Positions 24,601-39,600 of a stretch of DNA of 64,000 nt are shown in pieces. Source of the DNA: Whitmania pigra (taxonomy: Eukaryota > Annelida > Clitellata > Hirudinida > Haemopidae); the NCBI GenBank assembly GCA_021613335.1, contig JAJTWR010000284.1:1616001-1680000 (forward strand). Direction: 5' to 3'. The notes beneath the pieces are model-generated. The model was not told the origin of the DNA, did not search any database, and saw nothing but the letters and a program-made list of their open reading frames with translations. The position numbers were made by a program, and so were the translations under genes. Position 1 is the first letter of the stretch. Every line of letters begins with the position of its first letter.

Positions 24601-27600
24601 CAGAACGTCCTTTAGATCCTGCTTGACCCATATTCCCAGGTTGTCCTGAAGTTCCAGCTGCTCCTGGTGAACCTTGAGGACCCAATTCGCCTGTATATCC
24701 TTGTCCTCCTGTGGGTCCTGTGTCTCCGGTATTTCCCATAGTTCCTTGTAAACCTGGTAACCCTGGAGAACCTGTAGGTCCTATCATGCCTGGCAGACCA
24801 TCAAATCCGGGCAAACCACTTTCTCCAAATGTTCCTGGCTCTCCAGGCTGTCCTGTTGCTCCAGGAGAACCTGGGTTTCCTCTGGCACCCGATTGGCCAG
24901 GTGCTCCCTGAATCCCGCTTTGTCCACTTGAACCAGTGTCTCCTCTAGAACCAGGCTGTCCGGCGGGTCCAGTAGCTCCTTGAAACATATGTGTTTGATA
25001 AACATAAATTTCATTTCTAATATATACTATATTAAATTTATTTTTTTATTTACCTTGGGGCCCCTGAAAACCTTGTTGTCCATTTTGGCCTGAAATACCA
25101 GGAAGTCCCTGCAAACCGGGAAATCCTTGAGCACCAATATCTCCTTTTACTCCCTGAGAACCAGTAGAACCGGTTGAACCAGTATCTCCTGGTAGACCAT
25201 TTAAGCCAGTTGCTCCTTGAATCCCACCAATACCAGGAGCACCATTTGAACCTGGATCACCTCTAGGACCTTGATTTCCCTGAGTTCCTGTAGAACCAGT
25301 TGCCCCTGGTAGACCAGCTGTGCCAGGAGCACCTGAAAATCCGGTGAAACCTTGCTGCCCATTAAAACCTGGAGCACCACTAGGTCCAGGTGTTCCAGTC
25401 AAACCCTTAGGACCCTGGGGTCCGACTTGCCCTGGCTGGCCGTTATTTCCTTGTTGACCAGGTAGTCCAGGAGACCCCTTAGCACCAGTTGGACCTGACA
25501 CTCCAGGAGTTCCTACATTAGGTCATTAACTTTATTAATAAATAAATTAGTAAGAATATGCTTTTCGATTTTTCAAGAAATATATTTTTGGACAAGTTAA
25601 AGATTTTAAAATTATATTTTATGCATTTATCTAAATATATCATTGCATTACAAATTATCTGGAAGTAGAAGAAACCGGGTACCTGTGCTGCCAGTCGATC
25701 CCTGCAGCCCTTGAGAACCAGATTCTCCTTTGGGTCCTTGATTACCTTGACTGCCAATGGATCCTTTTTGTCCAGTAGCTCCTGCAGCACCAGTATATCC
25801 TGTGTCACCTTTGGAACCTGGTGTTCCTGGTTGACCGGACATTCCTGAAGGACCTTGTGGTCCTTGATCTCCAGCAAGTCCCGGAAGTCCACTGATACCC
25901 TGCGCACCTCTTGTACCTTGCTGCCCAGGCTGTCCTAATGCTCCTGTCAAACCTGTATTCCCATTAGCACCTGGAACTCCAGAATCACCTGGGGATCCGG
26001 TAGCTCCAGGATCTCCAGCTGGACCTGTATCTCCCGTTGCTCCCGTTGCACCCTGAGAACCAGGACCACCCACTGATCCAGATTCCCCTTTTGGTCCTAC
26101 AGGGCCCGTGGCTCCTTGAGGTCCTGCGCCACCTCTAATTCCAGGCGCACCTTTTTGGCCAGGTTGTCCTAAATTACCGGGGGAACCTTTTAATCCAGGT
26201 TGACCTGGTTGGCCATTAGCACCCTGAGGACCAGATGGACCTGTGTCACCTGTTGCTCCTTGTTGACCGGGCGTTCCTTGTTGACCTAAAATTTTTAAAG
26301 ATTTGATATTGATTGTGATATCTTAAAGCAAAAAGACCATTCAATCAATTTTGCCTATTACCAAACCTGGTTCTAATTTATATAAGCATCGGTTATTTTT
26401 ACATTTCGAGTACGAACAACTATTTTTTTTTTAATTTGACAGAAACTGACAAGACTCAGACTTCAAGCTTTTTAAAGTAAAGAAATATTGTTTAATTAAT
26501 CTCACCAGGTAAACCAACACTTCCAAGGGAACCGACTGATCCCATTTCTCCTTTTCCACCAGAATTTCCTGTTGCTCCAGTGGCTCCGGGTTGACCTGAT
26601 TGACCTGACTGACCCCGTGCTCCTTCCAAACCGGTACTTCCGGTAAATCCTGTTTCTCCTTGTAAACCGGTAAACCCTGTATTTCCTGTAAGACCAGTAA
26701 AGCCGATTTCTCCATTAGGACCTGGCTGACCGACTGGACCCTGCTGACCAATTTCTCCTGTTGTACCAGTTGCTCCTTGTATTCCGGAAGCTCCAGAATT
26801 TCCTTTGGTGCCCGTATTTCCTGTGAAACCAGTGTCTCCAGGAAGTCCCTTAGGGCCGGGGACGCCTTGTGGACCGACTGATCCTGGAGAACCTGGTTGA
26901 CCACTAGGTCCTAAGTTACCAGGTTGCCCAGGTCCTCCTGCTGCTCCTCGAGCTCCTGGAGTTCCACTTTGCCCTTTCGAACCTTTAAGACCTGGTTGGC
27001 CTTGTTGACCAGGATTACCAATCAAGCCAACAGGTCCGCTGATTCCAATTTCTCCTTTTTGTCCGCTTGGTCCTTGAACTCCGGTGGAACCTTTGAAAAT
27101 TACAAATTTATAAGATAAGTAATAATAAAATTATGATACAATGATTTACGAGATGGAAGTCAAACCTTGAGGTCCAGTGACTCCTGTAAATCCTTGAAAA
27201 CCTTGCTGACCGGGAGATCCAGCGTTTCCTGGGGAACCTGGATTACCTGACTGGCCCGGGGTTCCAGGAGATCCGATTTCTCCTCTCTGACCTTGACTTC
27301 CTGTATTGCCAGGGGTTCCAGAAAGCCCAGAAAATCCGGTATTTCCAGATGATCCAGTATCGCCTGTAGCACCAACCATCCCAGGCTGACCAGTATACCC
27401 AGTCGACCCTTGACTTCCCATTCTACCTGCATCACCTGTTGCTCCTTGAACACCCGTCGGGCCTGTGGGACCTGTTGAACCTTGATCTCCAACGGATCCG
27501 GGTTGACCTGCAATAAAGGAATTTTTAAACTAACGAAAGTATAAGGATATAGCAACGGGCATGCTCTTTGAAGAAACATTCATTAATTGCTAATTTGCTG

Positions 27601-30600
27601 TTTTTAGATATCCCAAGAAAATAAAACAAAATTATTCAGCTTCTCTTGGGATTTTTTTTAAAGAATGTCAAGTTAATGAACCTCTATTTCCATCTCTTCC
27701 AGGAGATCCCTGAAATCCACGTTCGCCTTGCTGACCTACTGTTCCGGCTGAGCCAGTGGCACCCATAGCACCTTGCTGTCCCGGTTGACCTGATTGACCT
27801 GGTTGACCTACAAAAGTTTTTTAGTCATCATTAGAATTGCCCCAATTTTACTTTAAAACTATCATCTATTAGTATTGACAAATAATTAGCAATTTCTATT
27901 AAAAAAGTTAATATTTCACTAGGCTCATAATTCAATAGATTTTGGTATATGCAATCATCTGCAAGTTTCTTACCTTGATCTCCGAGTGGACCCTGAGGTC
28001 CTTGTTGGCCTTGCAAGCCTTTTGCTCCTGGAGCTCCCTGATTTCCTCTAGGTCCGCTTGCTCCTCTCATTCCTTGCATTCCCATCAATCCAGGTTGGCC
28101 AGTTGAACCAGGAAGTCCCTTGAAACCTGGTAAACCTTGATTTCCTGGTTGTCCGGTGTCACCTTGAGAACCTCTTGGGCCAGGTAATCCAGTAGCACCA
28201 GTAAAGCCAGTGGAACCTGAACTTCCCTGTGATCCAGGTGAACCTTGAGCTCCAACACTAGCTGGTGTACCTGGATCACCCATTGGACCCGTATCACCAA
28301 CTAAACCTTTCTGACCGGTGGCACCGGTGATACCAGTATATCCGGTTTGACCCGACTGTCCAATAGGACCCTGTGCACCTACAGAATTGAAAGGTAAATT
28401 TAAATTTTTGAGGAGATAGGATTATATTTTCTAACGTATCACAATACCTGTTGCACCAGGAGCACCAACACTTCCTTGCACTCCCTGAATTCCAGATATA
28501 CCAGGAGCTCCTTTTATGCCTTGCGAGCCTTGCTGTCCCTGCTGGCCGGGTGAACCTGATTGACCTTTGGTTCCACTTAGTCCTTGGATGCCTGTGTCTC
28601 CAGGTAGACCAGAATTACCTTGCATTCCCTTTGGACCTGGAGATCCCGCTTGACCACTTGGACCTGTGGCCCCTGTGCCTCCAATGGTTCCTGATATTCC
28701 CGTCGCTCCAGTCGCACCGGTAGCGCCCTGACTACCCTGTGCACCCTGAACTCCTGTGGATCCAGTAGCACCGGTTCCTCCAGTATCTCCGGTAAAGCCA
28801 TTTGCACCCATTAATCCAGCATCTCCTTTTAATCCTTGGATTCCTTGCTGTCCAACTTGTCCTTGTTGCCCAGGATTACCAGGCTGACCATTGTTGCCTG
28901 GTTGGCCAGCGGCACCCTGAACACCTTGCAATCCCGGGGAGCCACTATCTCCTTGCGCACCAGTAACTCCCGTAAAACCCGTCGAGCCTGTATTTCCCTG
29001 AAATCCTTGAAAGCCTGTTTCTCCAGTATATCCACTAGCTCCAGTAGCACCATCACTTCCTTTCTGACCTGCACTCCCTGAAACTCCACTTAAGCCCCTA
29101 GCTCCTTGCTGTCCTTGAGATCCAGGAGCTCCAGATGATCCTTGCGAACCAGGTGAGCCTGGAGTACCTTGGTTACCTGGTGATCCTGGCGATCCTTTTT
29201 GTCCTTGTAGTCCAATTTGTCCAGAGACTCCTGTGTCACCTTTTGTTCCTTGAATACCTGCTTGACCAGTGAATCCTACCGTCCCAATCACTCCCGAAGA
29301 ACCTGTCTGACCTTTGCTTCCAGGAGTACCAGGTTGTCCTTTAGGAGATGCGATTTTATCGTTTCAGTTTTGCTACTTGGAAGCAGTTAAAGTACTATTT
29401 AAAATTAAAATTTAGCAAACTTTACCTGCTACTCCAGGCGCACCAGGCTGTCCGGATTGTCCTGGTAAGCCATTTTGCCCCACGCTTCCTGGGTTTCCAA
29501 TGGAACCTGGAGTTCCTGTTGGTCCAGTTGCTCCTTGAGTTCCCGGCGATCCTTGCTGTCCTGGATTTCCAGCGTTTCCTGGAAAACCTGGCTCTCCTTT
29601 CGAACCTGTTAATCCTTTCGATCCAACACTACCAGTTACTCCGGAAAATCCTCGTACCCCTGTCCAGCCTGTAGACCCAGTAAATCCTTGAGCTCCAGTG
29701 AAGCCAATGGACCCGGAATTGCCTATTTGACCCGAATTCCCAGTATCTCCAGAATTTCCAGGAGCACCGCTTGAACCAGGAAGGCCCATCTGCCCCATTG
29801 GACCTGCTTGTCCTGTTGCCCCCGTATCTCCTTGTGCTCCCACCACACCAGAGAGACCTGGTTGTCCAACTGATCCAGGAAAACCAGAAACTCCTTGTGG
29901 ACCTGGATTGCCCATAGCTCCTGGTTCTCCCTTACTTCCGAGTGATCCAGAAGTTCCAGGATTACCTACAAAATTTAAAATCATAATTAACGAGTAATGA
30001 TAACGTTGTTGCTGTAACGGCAACGTTCAATGATTGCTAAAACAATGAAATATGTAATAGTTTGTATCTCAGACCGCACTTACCAGATAACCCAGGCGAT
30101 CCAATAGTTCCTCTTTCGCCAACGGTTCCAGGTGTTCCAGATACACCTTTCTGACCAGCAATACCGGTGATACCGGTGGCACCTGTTCCTCCTGTAGCTC
30201 CAGGACTACCAGAACTTCCCTTTTGACCAGTCGACCCAACCGATCCTTGCTGTCCAGGTACACCCGAACTTCCTGTAGCCCCTTGAAGTCCTTGACTTCC
30301 TGCCATACCTGGTGAGCCTAAAGATCCAACTGAACCAGGTGTTCCTGTTGCTCCCTGCGAACCTTGTCTGCCCTGCATTCCTTTGATACCTATTTGACCA
30401 GACTGTCCAGTGAAACCTTTAAAAATAATTTTTGTATTTAAGGTTGTATTACTGAATTTTATAAATGATGATAAAGTACTTAATTGAACAAAATATTTAG
30501 ATGGCAACCTTGAGCACCAGTGCTTCCAGTGGCTCCTCTTTGACCTTGGTATCCAAGTGACCCAGGAGTTCCAGTTTCACCCTTTGAGCCTGGCGAGCCT

Positions 30601-33600
30601 GTAAATCCCTGCAAACCAGCTTCTCCAGGAAGCCCAGGCTGTCCTTGGACGCCTGGTTGTCCTCTTGATCCTGAAATTCCTGAAATGCCTTTGACACCAA
30701 GAGATCCCGGTTGACCAGTAGAACCCTGTTGGCCAGGTAGACCAGCAACTCCTGGTTGACCCTGAGGTCCCATATCACCCTGACTTCCGGTATATCCGGT
30801 TCCGCCTGTTGCTCCAGTAACTCCAAAGACGCCAGTAGCACCAGCATTACCCCTAGGTCCAGGTGAGCCATTTTGACCTGTAGAGCCAGTATAACCTGTT
30901 TCTCCTTTTAATCCCGATGATCCTTGAACACCGGTTGCACCTAGAGTGGGAAATACAGTGCAGAAGTACAGAATATAAATTACTACATTTTATGTACTAT
31001 CATACCTGTTTGTCCAGTGAAGCCGGTTGCTCCTTGCTGGCCCGTTGGACCAGTGCCACCAGTACTGCCCGTCCTTCCGGATGAACCAGTGAATCCTGAT
31101 AATCCAGGCGATCCGATATCGCCCTGATTTCCAGTCTGCCCTGGTGTTCCAGGATTACCTTGTTCTCCCTGAGGTCCTTGAGGACCAGTATAACCTTTCA
31201 AGCCTTGTTGTCCCTGGGATCCGCTTTCTCCTTGCTCGCCTTGTTGCCCTTGAGGCCCCTGGATTCCTACTGAACCAGGCTCTCCAGGCGAACCGGGACT
31301 TCCATTTTGTCCAGGAGCTCCTAATTATTTTATTTTAAAAATGTTATTGATTTATTAATACTTACTTTATATGGGGTCATGTTCGTAAATCATATCTAGC
31401 ACAAGTGATAATTGAATTAATTTTTGACCTTGTAAGCCATTGGAACCAACTGGTCCCATTTGTCCTGTCGGACCAGTGTCACCAGTTCCACCATTTGTAC
31501 CAGGTTGACCTTGTACACCTTGAGGTCCCCGAACACCAGATTCTCCCGCAATTCCAGTAAAACCGGTAAAGCCAGTGATTCCGGTTACGCCTTGAATGCC
31601 GGTTATGCCGCTTCCTGAGGGTCCCGGAAGCCCTTCAAGACCTTGCTGACCAGGACGACCATCACTGCCCCTTTGCCCGGGCAATCCAGGCAATCCAACA
31701 CTCCCTGCAAAACCGCTTTCTCCCGGGTTTCCTTGCTGTCCCGTGGATCCTTTAAATCCAGTAAAACCCGTGGCTCCAGGAAATCCAGGAGCTCCTTGAG
31801 TTCCTTGGGATCCAGCCAAGCCACCAAAACCTGACTCGCCCTTTAAACCCACAGCTCCTGTAGCTCCAGTACCACCGGTGCTGCCCGTCTGTCCTTGTTG
31901 TCCTCTGACCCCTGAGGTTCCTACCTGGCCGGTAATACCCTTAGATCCTTGTTGACCTGCGTTTCCAGTGAATCCTGTAAATCCTTGTTGCCCAGTGTTT
32001 CCTTTTTGTCCTGTTTGACCAGGCTGTCCAGAGGTTCCTTGTGGTCCTTGAAAACCAGGTTCTCCTTTGGAACCCTGTGAACCTCTCGGTCCACTCTGTC
32101 CTTTGCTTCCAGTGGCACCTGGAAGTCCAGTCGCTCCAGTCGATCCCATCAAACCAGTTGAACCCGTTAGACCGGTACCTCCTTGAGTGCCTGGTGATCC
32201 ATTAGCTCCTTTGAAACCTTGTTCTCCTGAAACTCCCGGATTTCCAATAGACCCAGGGTCGCCTACGGCTCCCATTGAGCCTGGTTGGCCTGGACTGCCA
32301 GTAGCACCGACACTTCCCTGAGCTCCCTTACTACCTTGCTGACCAGGACTACCGATGTTACCAGTTAAACCCTTTTGTCCCACTGCTCCATTAGAGCCTG
32401 TGAAGCCCGTGTAGCCAACTTCACCTCGTACTCCTTTTTGGCCTGTTGATCCCGTGGTGCCTGTAACAAGAAAGATGTTTTAGTTTAAAATGAATATTTG
32501 TCTATGAAGAACTTTAAATTTAGCTTTACCAGTAAATCCGTCAATTCCTGATGCTCCAGGTTGGCCAGCATTTCCCTGTGTTCCTGTTATGCCTTGCAAA
32601 CCTACCTGGCCTGTCCAACCAGTGGGTCCAGTATAGCCCGTTTCGCCCGTAGCACCTTTTGATCCCGTTGCTCCAGATTGCCCATCAGCTCCTCTAACTC
32701 CTGAAACACCTTTTATACCCGAAATTCCTGTTAAACCTGGCTGACCGGGAGAACCATTAGAACCGGGTAATCCCTGAGATCCAGGTGAGCCTGTTTCACC
32801 TTTTTGACCAGTACTACCCGTAAAACCCTGTTGACCTGTACCTCCTTGATTTCCCGTTGCACCTGTGGTTCCACGAAGACCGGAAACACCTGAAACTCCT
32901 GATGCACCCTGTACTCCAGTTATTCCTGAGCTACCAGTAAAACCGGTGTCGCCTGTTGCCCCATTTGCACCCGGTGATCCAGAAGCGCCTAGTTGGGATT
33001 TGTTTAGATTTGTTAATAATAGTTCATTATGAACTTTTAAGATGAATAAGGATATTATAAGAAGTTTTACCTGGCAGTCCTGTTTGACCTTGTTGTCCTT
33101 TTGCACCACTTTGACCAACTGACCCGGTATCACCTTTTGGACCAGCAATACCAGGACCACCTGGTTGCCCAGGAAGACCACTTTGGCCAGTGTCACCCCT
33201 AGAGCCAGCCATACCTGGAGAACCAATTTGACCAGCATTTCCTAATGAACCAATGTCACCAGGATTTCCATTTGCACCCTGTGCACCAGTAGGGCCAGTA
33301 AATCCTTGTTGTCCCTGTTGTCCTTGTTGTCCTTTTTTTTTTACAAAAAAGTGAAATTGTCATAATAACATATCATTATTTAAAGATTGTGTGTATATAA
33401 ACAGCCAAGTGATTCATTTCTCGAGATTCATTGAAAGTTTCTTAACATTTGACAGTTTTATAAGCTGTAATCAATTTCATTACTAAGTTTACGACCAAAA
33501 ACAGAGGGGCAGGGCTAAAAATAGATAATTCATCGTAAACTAACCATTTTGACCCGGACTTCCTGGAGTACCTGGGGACCCAGGGCTTCCAGCCAAACCC

Positions 33601-36600
33601 GTATTTCCTTTCTGACCAGTTTGTCCTGGCTGACCCGCAGCACCATTTTGACCCGCAGGACCCTGTAATCCCGTAATGCCAGCCAAACCAGTTTCGCCTT
33701 TTCCACCTGTCGCCCCAGTAAAGCCGGTATATCCAGGTCCACCAACAGCACCGGAAAAGCCTCCTTCTCCTGGATTTCCAGACGATCCTGTGTCTCCTTT
33801 TACTCCCTGTTGCCCTTGTTGACCTTGTGGACCAGTGGCACCTTGGGATCCTTGAGAACCAGACGATCCAGGAATTCCAGAAATACCAGTTGATCCTTAA
33901 TTTGAAATGTTTTTTTTATTAATTACAAATCTCTCACCAGTTCTGATTGAGAATTCTATTCTTTAACGTGAATTTATTTGGCTATTTTAAAAATGAAAGT
34001 GTTTGTTTAAGCAATCATCAATGCTCAGAATTATAAAAAAAAACCGCTTGGATGTGATGTTGAACGTGAAAAACTTTCTAACCTTTTATTCCAGTGGCTC
34101 CAGTAAATCCTTGTGAACCTTTTTGACCAGGATTACCGGGTGTTCCTTGAGCTCCCATCGAACCTTGTTGACCCAGTGATCCAGTGGGACCCGTGGATCC
34201 TTGCTGGCCTTTTACTCCTGAGAAACCAGGATCTCCATTCTGTCCGGCTTGACCCTTTGCACCTTGAGATCCTGGTGAGCCTCGGGGTCCTGGAATGCCG
34301 CTAAAACCAGTGTCACCAATAGCTCCTGATTCACCCATTGAACCAGATTGACCCGCTTGGCCTGTAAAACCTGTTTGACCTTGAACTCCCTTGGCTCCAG
34401 GAAAACCATCGCTTCCTGGTTGTCCGGCATCTCCTTTAGGTCCTGGTTGGCCAATATTACCTGGAGCACCTGATTGTCCAGGACGACCTTGAACTCCAGG
34501 AGATCCAGGAGTTCCATCGTCACCTGTTGTTTCGCAGATTGATTTAAAATCTGTGCAGGAATTGCCAACAAATATAGCTTACCTCTTAAACCTGTGGCAC
34601 CAGTGTTTCCTGTAGGACCTGTAAATCCTACTAAACCATCTAAGCCAGTATTGCCTTTTTGTCCTGGCGTACCCGATAATCCTGGAAGACCAACTGCTCC
34701 CGACTGGCCGGGTTGGCCATCTGAACCTGGACTTCCAGGCGTACCCGCGGTTCCACTGTCTCCAGGTAACCCAGTCGCACCTTTACTACCTGTATCACCT
34801 GTACCCCCTGTGAAACCATCCATTCCCATTTGACCAGAAAAGCCTGTGTAACCAATAGCTCCTGTAGCACCGGTAAATCCAGTTTCTCCAGTGGCTCCAG
34901 TAAATCCTCCGGATCCGCTTGAACCCTGTTCGCCTGCCGCCCCAGGTTGACCTGGAAGACCTGGTGAGCCCGCGAACCCAGTTTCTCCTTGAAGACCAGG
35001 CTGTCCTAACGTTCCCACAGACCCGGTAAATCCTGTGGCTCCTGTTGAACCAGTAGCACCGGTGCTTCCTCTGGGCCCTTGTGCACCATTAGCACCTAAT
35101 TGTATAAGAACGAATATTTAATAGTTGCTTGTGAATGTCGTTCCCCTAATCTATATTAAGTAACAATTAATTCTGATTTTACATTGCTTATCAGTAATTG
35201 TCTATGGTAAAATAAGAATGCTTGTAATTTTTTACACATGTTCTAAAAAGGCGATATTAGACAAAATTTGGTTTTTGATGTCACTTCAAACCTGCTGCTC
35301 CTGGTAAACCATTGTCGCCAGTAAAACCCTGAGGGCCTCTAGCGCCTTGCTGTCCTGTAAAGCCGGGAGTTCCAGTCGCACCAGTAAATCCGGGATCCCC
35401 TCGAATGCCTGAGGCACCCGTGTCACCTTTTTCGCCGGTATCTCCGACTTGTCCGGGAGATCCAAAACTTCCAACAGGTCCAGGGATACCAGGCAATCCA
35501 GTGTTACCTGTAAAACCGGTTGCACCTTGAGGGCCAGTACCGCCAGGAGAACCTTGTGATCCCCGATTCCATGCTGGACCGGGAAATCCGACGGGACCTT
35601 GCATTCCGGTGTCACCTGGAGATCCTGTGGCTCCTGTAGAGCCCGGTGCTCCAGATGTTCCACTAGCTCCTGTGGCCCCAGCGGGTCCTTAAACAAAGAT
35701 TTTTCATTAGTTAACTTGAAGTTAGTAGTTACCTTAAAGTCATTTCTACTTCATATTAATGTCATTTTAATCATAAATACAAATATTTAATAAACTAAAA
35801 TACCTAATTGCTTTGATTCTTTGTTGATTAATATCAAGATTTCACATAAAAATTGATGTTCTAGAAAGATGCCGAGAATAAGTAATAGTCAATGCCTACT
35901 TTTAAGTGAGCACATTATAAAAACCTGGAATTCCTGGATATCCACTTAGTCCCGAAGGGCCAATCACGCCCGTTGCTCCTTTATTGCCTTGGACACCGGG
36001 AAGCCCTACAGTGCCAGTAGCGCCGGTTGCACCGACTTGACCTGAGGCACCAGAATTTCCTTTAACTCCAGTAAACCCTGTTACTCCTTGAATACCACTG
36101 GCACCAGGGCTACCAACGTCCCCTTTAAGACCAGTTGATCCAGTTGCCCCAGTATACCCTGTAGCACCAGTTGCTCCAGACAAACCTGTGCTCCCCGCAA
36201 CACCTTGTAGTCCAATCGCTCCTGTATCGCCCGGAAGACCTGTGAATCCTGTTGAACCTGTGAATCCGGTGTCGCCTACTAATCCATCATTTCCTCTAAA
36301 TCCATTTTCTCCTTTATCTCCAGTTGCCCCAGGCATTCCAGTTTGCCCGGGTTGTCCTTGTTGACCAGTGGCGCCTGATAGTCCCGGAAGTCCCTGATTT
36401 CCAGGTGACCCCTGTGAACCACTTCTACCTTGAAATCCTTGCAATCCGGCTGCACCAGTACCTCCCGTAGCACCAGTAAATCCAGGCAAACCACTGTCTC
36501 CTTGTGCTCCCGCAGGTCCTTGCAATCCTGATGATCCCATGGGACCTGGGGATCCACGCTCACCAGTTGAACCCTGTTGACCTGGAGTTCCAGCGGTTCC

Positions 36601-39600
36601 AGGTGAACCTGGGGATCCTGTATCTCCAGTGGCTCCTTGCTGACCAACTATTCCAGTAGCTCCTTGGACTCCACTAGTCCCGATAACTCCTTTTGCACCA
36701 GTAGAACCAGTGTATCCACTCAAGCCTTGCTGACCTTGAGCCCCTGATGATCCTCTTTGGCCGGAGATTCCAGAGGCACCTCTATCACCGACAGCACCTG
36801 ATTGACCTTGCTGTCCTTGACTTCCTGGCTGGCCATTTCTTCCAGTCATACCTTGTGCACCGATCGGCCCCTGTGGTCCTTTAAACATTGATGATCTGAT
36901 TATTGATTACTGAAGTGATTATTGATCACTTATAAGCAATATGTAGACTGCATAATGGCATGCGAATATTCACTTTGATCATTTTAATTTAGCATTCACG
37001 TGTATTTTGAATTTTCTTTCAAAAAATATTTACCTTGCAATCCGTTTGTACCGGTTGATCCCGTTGCGCCAACCATTCCATTAAAGCCGGTGTCACCCGT
37101 AGCGCCCTGAACTCCTGATTGACCCGGGGCACCTGACGAACCAGGTAAGCCGGGCATTCCTGTGGGGCCTTGCGATCCGGTAAACCCTTGCAATCCTGCG
37201 GAACCGTAACTTCCTGTAAATCCAGTATTTCCCGGTTGACCTTGATAACCAGAAACTCCTTGGGCACCGGCCTGCCCAGTAAAACCCGTTGATCCGGTGA
37301 ACCCAGTGAATCCAGTTTCTCCGGCTATTCCTGTATCTCCATTTAGGCCTTTTTGCCCGATTTCTCCAGTTACTCCTGTGAAACCAGTTGTTCCAGTAGC
37401 TCCTGTAAAGCCCATGTCACCCGCTCTTCCGGCTTGTCCAGGATTTCCCGGTGCACCAGTGTACCCAGACTGTCCAATCGGTCCCGTAAATCCGGTTGCA
37501 CCTTGCGTTCCTGACTGACCTGTTGCTCCAACGACTCCAGTAATACCTGAATTGAAAGGCAAACGAATAATGTCAATCAAATTCTTTTCCATACTAAATT
37601 TGTTTTTATTTGACAAATTTATTAAAATGCATTAACAACAAACCATATTATCGAAGGAATATTTCTAATAATTTTCTTATTATACCAAGATTTTTGATAA
37701 AATTTCTTGTTTAAAGTTAAACAGTTTTAAACAATCATAAATTTGCTAGTCCTCTGAAACAAAACTTTTGCTAAACACACCCGGAAGACCGGACGGTCCT
37801 TGAAAGCCAGAATTTCCAGCGACTCCACTTTGACCCTGAAAGCCTTGAATTCCGGAAGCCCCCTTGGGACCACTTGCTCCAGAATCTCCTTGTTGACCAG
37901 TAGTTCCCTTCTGGCCTGGAATTCCTGATTGTCCCGGCGCTCCCTGAATACCTTGCTGACCTGAGGCGCCTCTTTGTCCCGTCCATCCCTGGGTACCTGT
38001 ATCCCCGGTGTCTCCAGAAATTCCGGTTTGTCCCAAAACTCCCTGTTGACCCGTCTGACCTGGCATTCCGTTTGTTCCTGAACTTCCGGTATCACCTGGG
38101 CTACCTGATATTCCAGGTGACCCTGTAGGTCCTTTAGGGCCCCTTAAACCACTAAATCCTGGCATTCCAAGTGCACCTGGTCCTCCAGTTTGACCGGTGG
38201 GTCCCGTCTGCCCGGTATTTCCTAAATAAAATTGATGAAAGGATGGAACAGCAGGCTGGATTACAAAATATGTAATTGTCTCAAATATCGGATTAGTAGT
38301 GACAATGTAACTAATTTTGTGAACGAATTCTTGTATAGAATTATTGAATAACATTAGTTTTCAATTAACCTGCACTTCCTTGGGTTCCTGGTAAACCTGG
38401 AGCTCCAACTGAACCACTTGGACCAGGAGAACCAGGTGAACCTGCTGATCCCGGTGCACCACTTGGTCCAACTTGTCCAGGTAATCCTGAAAACCCAGTT
38501 GCTCCCGGCATTCCCTGACTTCCTGGAAGTCCTTTGTTTCCAGGTGATCCCGGAGTTCCATTAGCGCCTGAAAACCCTGTTCCGCCAGTAGCGCCTGTTT
38601 GACCGGAAGATCCAGTAAAACCGGTAGCACCAGTTGCTCCAGTATAACCAGTAAATCCTGTTCACAATGTATTAATATGATATTTAGACAATTTGTAAAG
38701 CTATAAAATGCACTTAAACATGGCAGCATTACCCAGATTGCCAGGAGCTCCAGGTTGGCCAGGGATGCCGTATTCTCCTGTATCACCAGCCTGACCAGCA
38801 CCACCAGGTTGGCCAGACTGGCCTGGGGTACCTGGAGTGCCACTTACACCCGGTTGTCCAGACTGGCCTAGGGAACCTTGAAGACCCGGCAAACCTATTG
38901 AGCCTGGGGTGCCTGTGGAACCTTGCGCTCCTACATTTCCAGGCTGACCCTGAGAACCAGCTTGACCTTGCCCGCCTGTGGCACCGGTTGCTCCTTCAAT
39001 TTCAAAAAAATTTTAAATATGCATCTTTTTATGAAACGAATTAAATTTCATCATATTTTTATTTGTGATTATTTTTTCTAGATATTTGTTGCTCGAAACA
39101 TTCCTCAATATTTTACACACCTTGTATTCCGGTTGAACCCGAAGAACCAGTCGCCCCAGTTGATCCAGTCGATCCCTGCGTACCTTGTACTCCTGTAACT
39201 CCACTTGAACCTTGAACTCCAGATGGGCCTTTGTTTCCTGTTGAACCTTTTTGACCACTAATTCCAGGCATGCCAGTAGCTCCAGCAAAGCCTGTGTATC
39301 CAGGTGCTCCGGTATATCCGGTCTCACCTGTGGGACCTTGCTGACCCAATTGTCCAGTTTGACCTGAAGTTTGTTCAGAATTTTAAATACATCTTTTACT
39401 TTTTATTTTAAAATAATATCAAATTTACCTGCATTTCCGGCAACTCCTGGTTGGCCTACGGTTCCTGTTGAGCCCGTGAATCCAGTTTCTCCGGTAAAAC
39501 CGGTATTACCAGTCGCTCCTGTGCCTCCTTGGAGACCCTGTTGGCCTAAACTACCACTGGAACCTGCCTGACCAGGACTTCCGGGCAAACCGCTTGGACC

